Shown piece after piece: positions 63,236-64,000 of a stretch of 64,000 nucleotides of DNA. Positions within the stretch are counted from its first letter, which is position 1; every line of letters begins with the position of its first letter. The DNA lies in the NCBI GenBank assembly GCA_046349915.1, contig JAXMBL010000007.1, forward strand, positions 372,001-436,000, given 5' to 3'. Both the position numbers and the translations under genes were made by a program. The notes under the pieces are model-generated. The model had not been told where the DNA came from, searched no databases, and saw nothing but the letters and a program-made list of their open reading frames with translations. Source of the DNA: CAIXSC01 sp046349915. GTDB lineage: Bacteria; Planctomycetota; Planctomycetia; Pirellulales; Pirellulaceae.

Positions 63236-64000
63236 TTAGTGATTTTGTAGCGCCTGTCGAGCAACTCGCATGGCGTTCGCGACGATCGTCAAGGATGGAC
63301 CGACGCCGAGCGACGTCGGAAGGACGCTGCCATCGACGACAAACAGGTTGTCGGTTCCGAATACTCGGCAATCTCGATCCACAACGCCGTGCCGAGGAGA
63401 ATGTGCCATGCGGAGAGTGCCGCACTGGTGGCCGACATGTTCCAGTTTGGGGAAAGTACGCGAGACGCACGCGATGGCGCCGCCGCGACGAAGAATACGG
63501 CACATCGCTCGTCCTAAACTTCTGCCTCGCTCTTCATCAAAGGCGTTGAACGAATGCCGAAGCTCGATGGCGCCGTCCCCTTTAAGCGTGACTCGATTGC
63601 GCGGATCGGGGAGGTCTTCGACGATTCCCGCCAGCGGCAACAAGCGTCGGCGTACGAAACGCAGCACGGTTTCGGGGCAGCGTCGCAGCCCCGACTTGCG
63701 CAACAGAAGCGGACCGGGAACTGGCAAGGATTGTACGATCCCCATTTTTTGTGGGAGGTCGGGCGTGCCGAAATAAAAGTCGGCGAATCCCAGCTGTTTC
63801 ACGAATTCGTCGGCTCCTCCCGTGCTGCTCGCGAATAGCCCCAGGGCGACGGGCGAGTAATGAGTCATGTAATTGCGGCCGAGGTGCGGCGCCGAGAAGC
63901 CCGACCGCAAGAGTATCGCGGGCGACCCGATTGCCCCCGCGCCCAGCGCATACTGACGAGCGCGTAGAACGTGGGCGATGCCAGTCGCGCGACTGCGAAT
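63236..64000 (-). CDS. GMC-family oxidoreductase, C-terminal part (runs off the window)
   Basis: The 3' part of a flavoprotein of the glucose-methanol-choline family, about 254 residues visible. The N-terminal part lies beyond the window. Near the edge the flavin-domain motif GAGAIGSPAILLRSGF is complete, and the C-terminal block HVGHQCGTLRMAHSPRHGVVD with LFVVDGSVLP is canonical. The usual second active-site residue (Asn or His before Pro-x-L-T-I) appears as Gly in SLGVGPSLTI. This may indicate a divergent, cholesterol-oxidase-like or alkane/alcohol-oxidising subclass. It is the first visible gene of the five-gene operon, 22 nt before the decarboxylase-like gene. Confidence 0.88.
   Translation of the reverse strand: MRSRATGIAHVLRARQYALGAGAIGSPAILLRSGFSAPHLGRNYMTHYSPVALGLFASSTGGADEFVKQLGFADFYFGTPDLPQKMGIVQSLPVPGPLLLRKSGLRRCPETVLRFVRRRLLPLAGIVEDLPDPRNRVTLKGDGAIELRHSFNAFDEERGRSLGRAMCRILRRGGAIACVSRTFPKLEHVGHQCGTLRMAHSPRHGVVDRDCRVFGTDNLFVVDGSVLPTSLGVGPSLTIVANAMRVARQALQNH

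Noticed and set aside
1..64000. tRNA or rRNA genes
   Set aside because: I looked in the intergenic gaps for acceptor/T-loop patterns such as GGTTCGAATCC and found none that fold into a cloverleaf. A tRNAscan run would be decisive.

Overview
The window reads as a chromosomal segment of a planctomycete, most likely from the Pirellula/Blastopirellula side of the phylum. The indications are: high GC; a giant surface protein with an LExLExRxxxAG N-terminal signature; an SHD1-type protein with a Pro/Ser-rich tail; an ECF sigma factor translationally coupled to a Ser/Thr kinase that ends in a TIGR03067-like domain; a glycine-rich Rho; and an ATP-grasp ligase of the MfnD type. This placement is inference from family knowledge, because no rRNA gene is present. 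I found no tRNA, rRNA, CRISPR array, transposase or prophage.

Layout. 1-3.7 kb: leader and a nine-repeat tandem-95/cadherin-like surface protein ending in a good intrinsic terminator. 3.8-9.3 kb (minus): tight operon of a Dus-family tRNA-dihydrouridine synthase, ABC ATPase, FtsX-type permease and HlyD-type adaptor. 9.7-13.6 kb: membrane-anchored FG-GAP protein. 13.7-15.6 kb (minus): a TerB-like/AI-2E transporter fusion. 15.9-26.3 kb: a single 10.4-kb gene for a ~3,470-residue envelope protein made of three tandem modules, then a RimI-like acetyltransferase and a PlsC-like acyltransferase. 28.2-33.1 kb (minus): ECF sigma factor, kinase and LRR membrane protein. 33.2-34.5 kb (minus): SHD1 protein. 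34.9-38.6 kb: two radical SAM proteins, the second of the COG1964/Tes (tetraether synthase) type, followed by an Lgt-like membrane protein. 38.7-40.2 kb (minus): rho.

40.9-42.4 kb: thioredoxin-like/YHS protein whose 3' end overlaps a convergent operon (42.3-46.1 kb, minus) of a flippase-like protein, a polyprenyl-phosphate-type GT2 and a GT-C-like membrane protein. 46.3-48.3 kb: second AI-2E transporter and a small charged protein. 48.5-50.4 kb (minus): an NSS sodium symporter followed by a 39-residue membrane peptide. 50.7-56.6 kb: sufR, an orphan nuoB, sufC, sufB, sufD and a Rieske-MIP18 (SufT-like) fusion, an iron-sulfur assembly locus without sufS or sufU. 56.7-57.7 kb: ATP-grasp ligase. 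57.7-64 kb (minus): five tightly packed or overlapping genes (GMC oxidoreductase, phosphatidylserine decarboxylase-like, FAD-linked oxidoreductase with an extra nucleotide-binding-like domain, tandem class III aminotransferase, small membrane protein) that look like a lipid or small-molecule pathway I cannot name.

Two families of dispersed palindromic repeats run through the intergenic spaces. One (CCTCTCGC-TTC-GCGAGAGG) carries outward-facing TAG triplets and provides the actual stop codons of two convergent genes. The strongest leads for something undescribed are the triplicated giant envelope protein, the five-gene lipid-like operon at the right edge, the Tes/Lgt-like pair, and the suf operon with its embedded nuoB and Rieske-MIP18 fusion.
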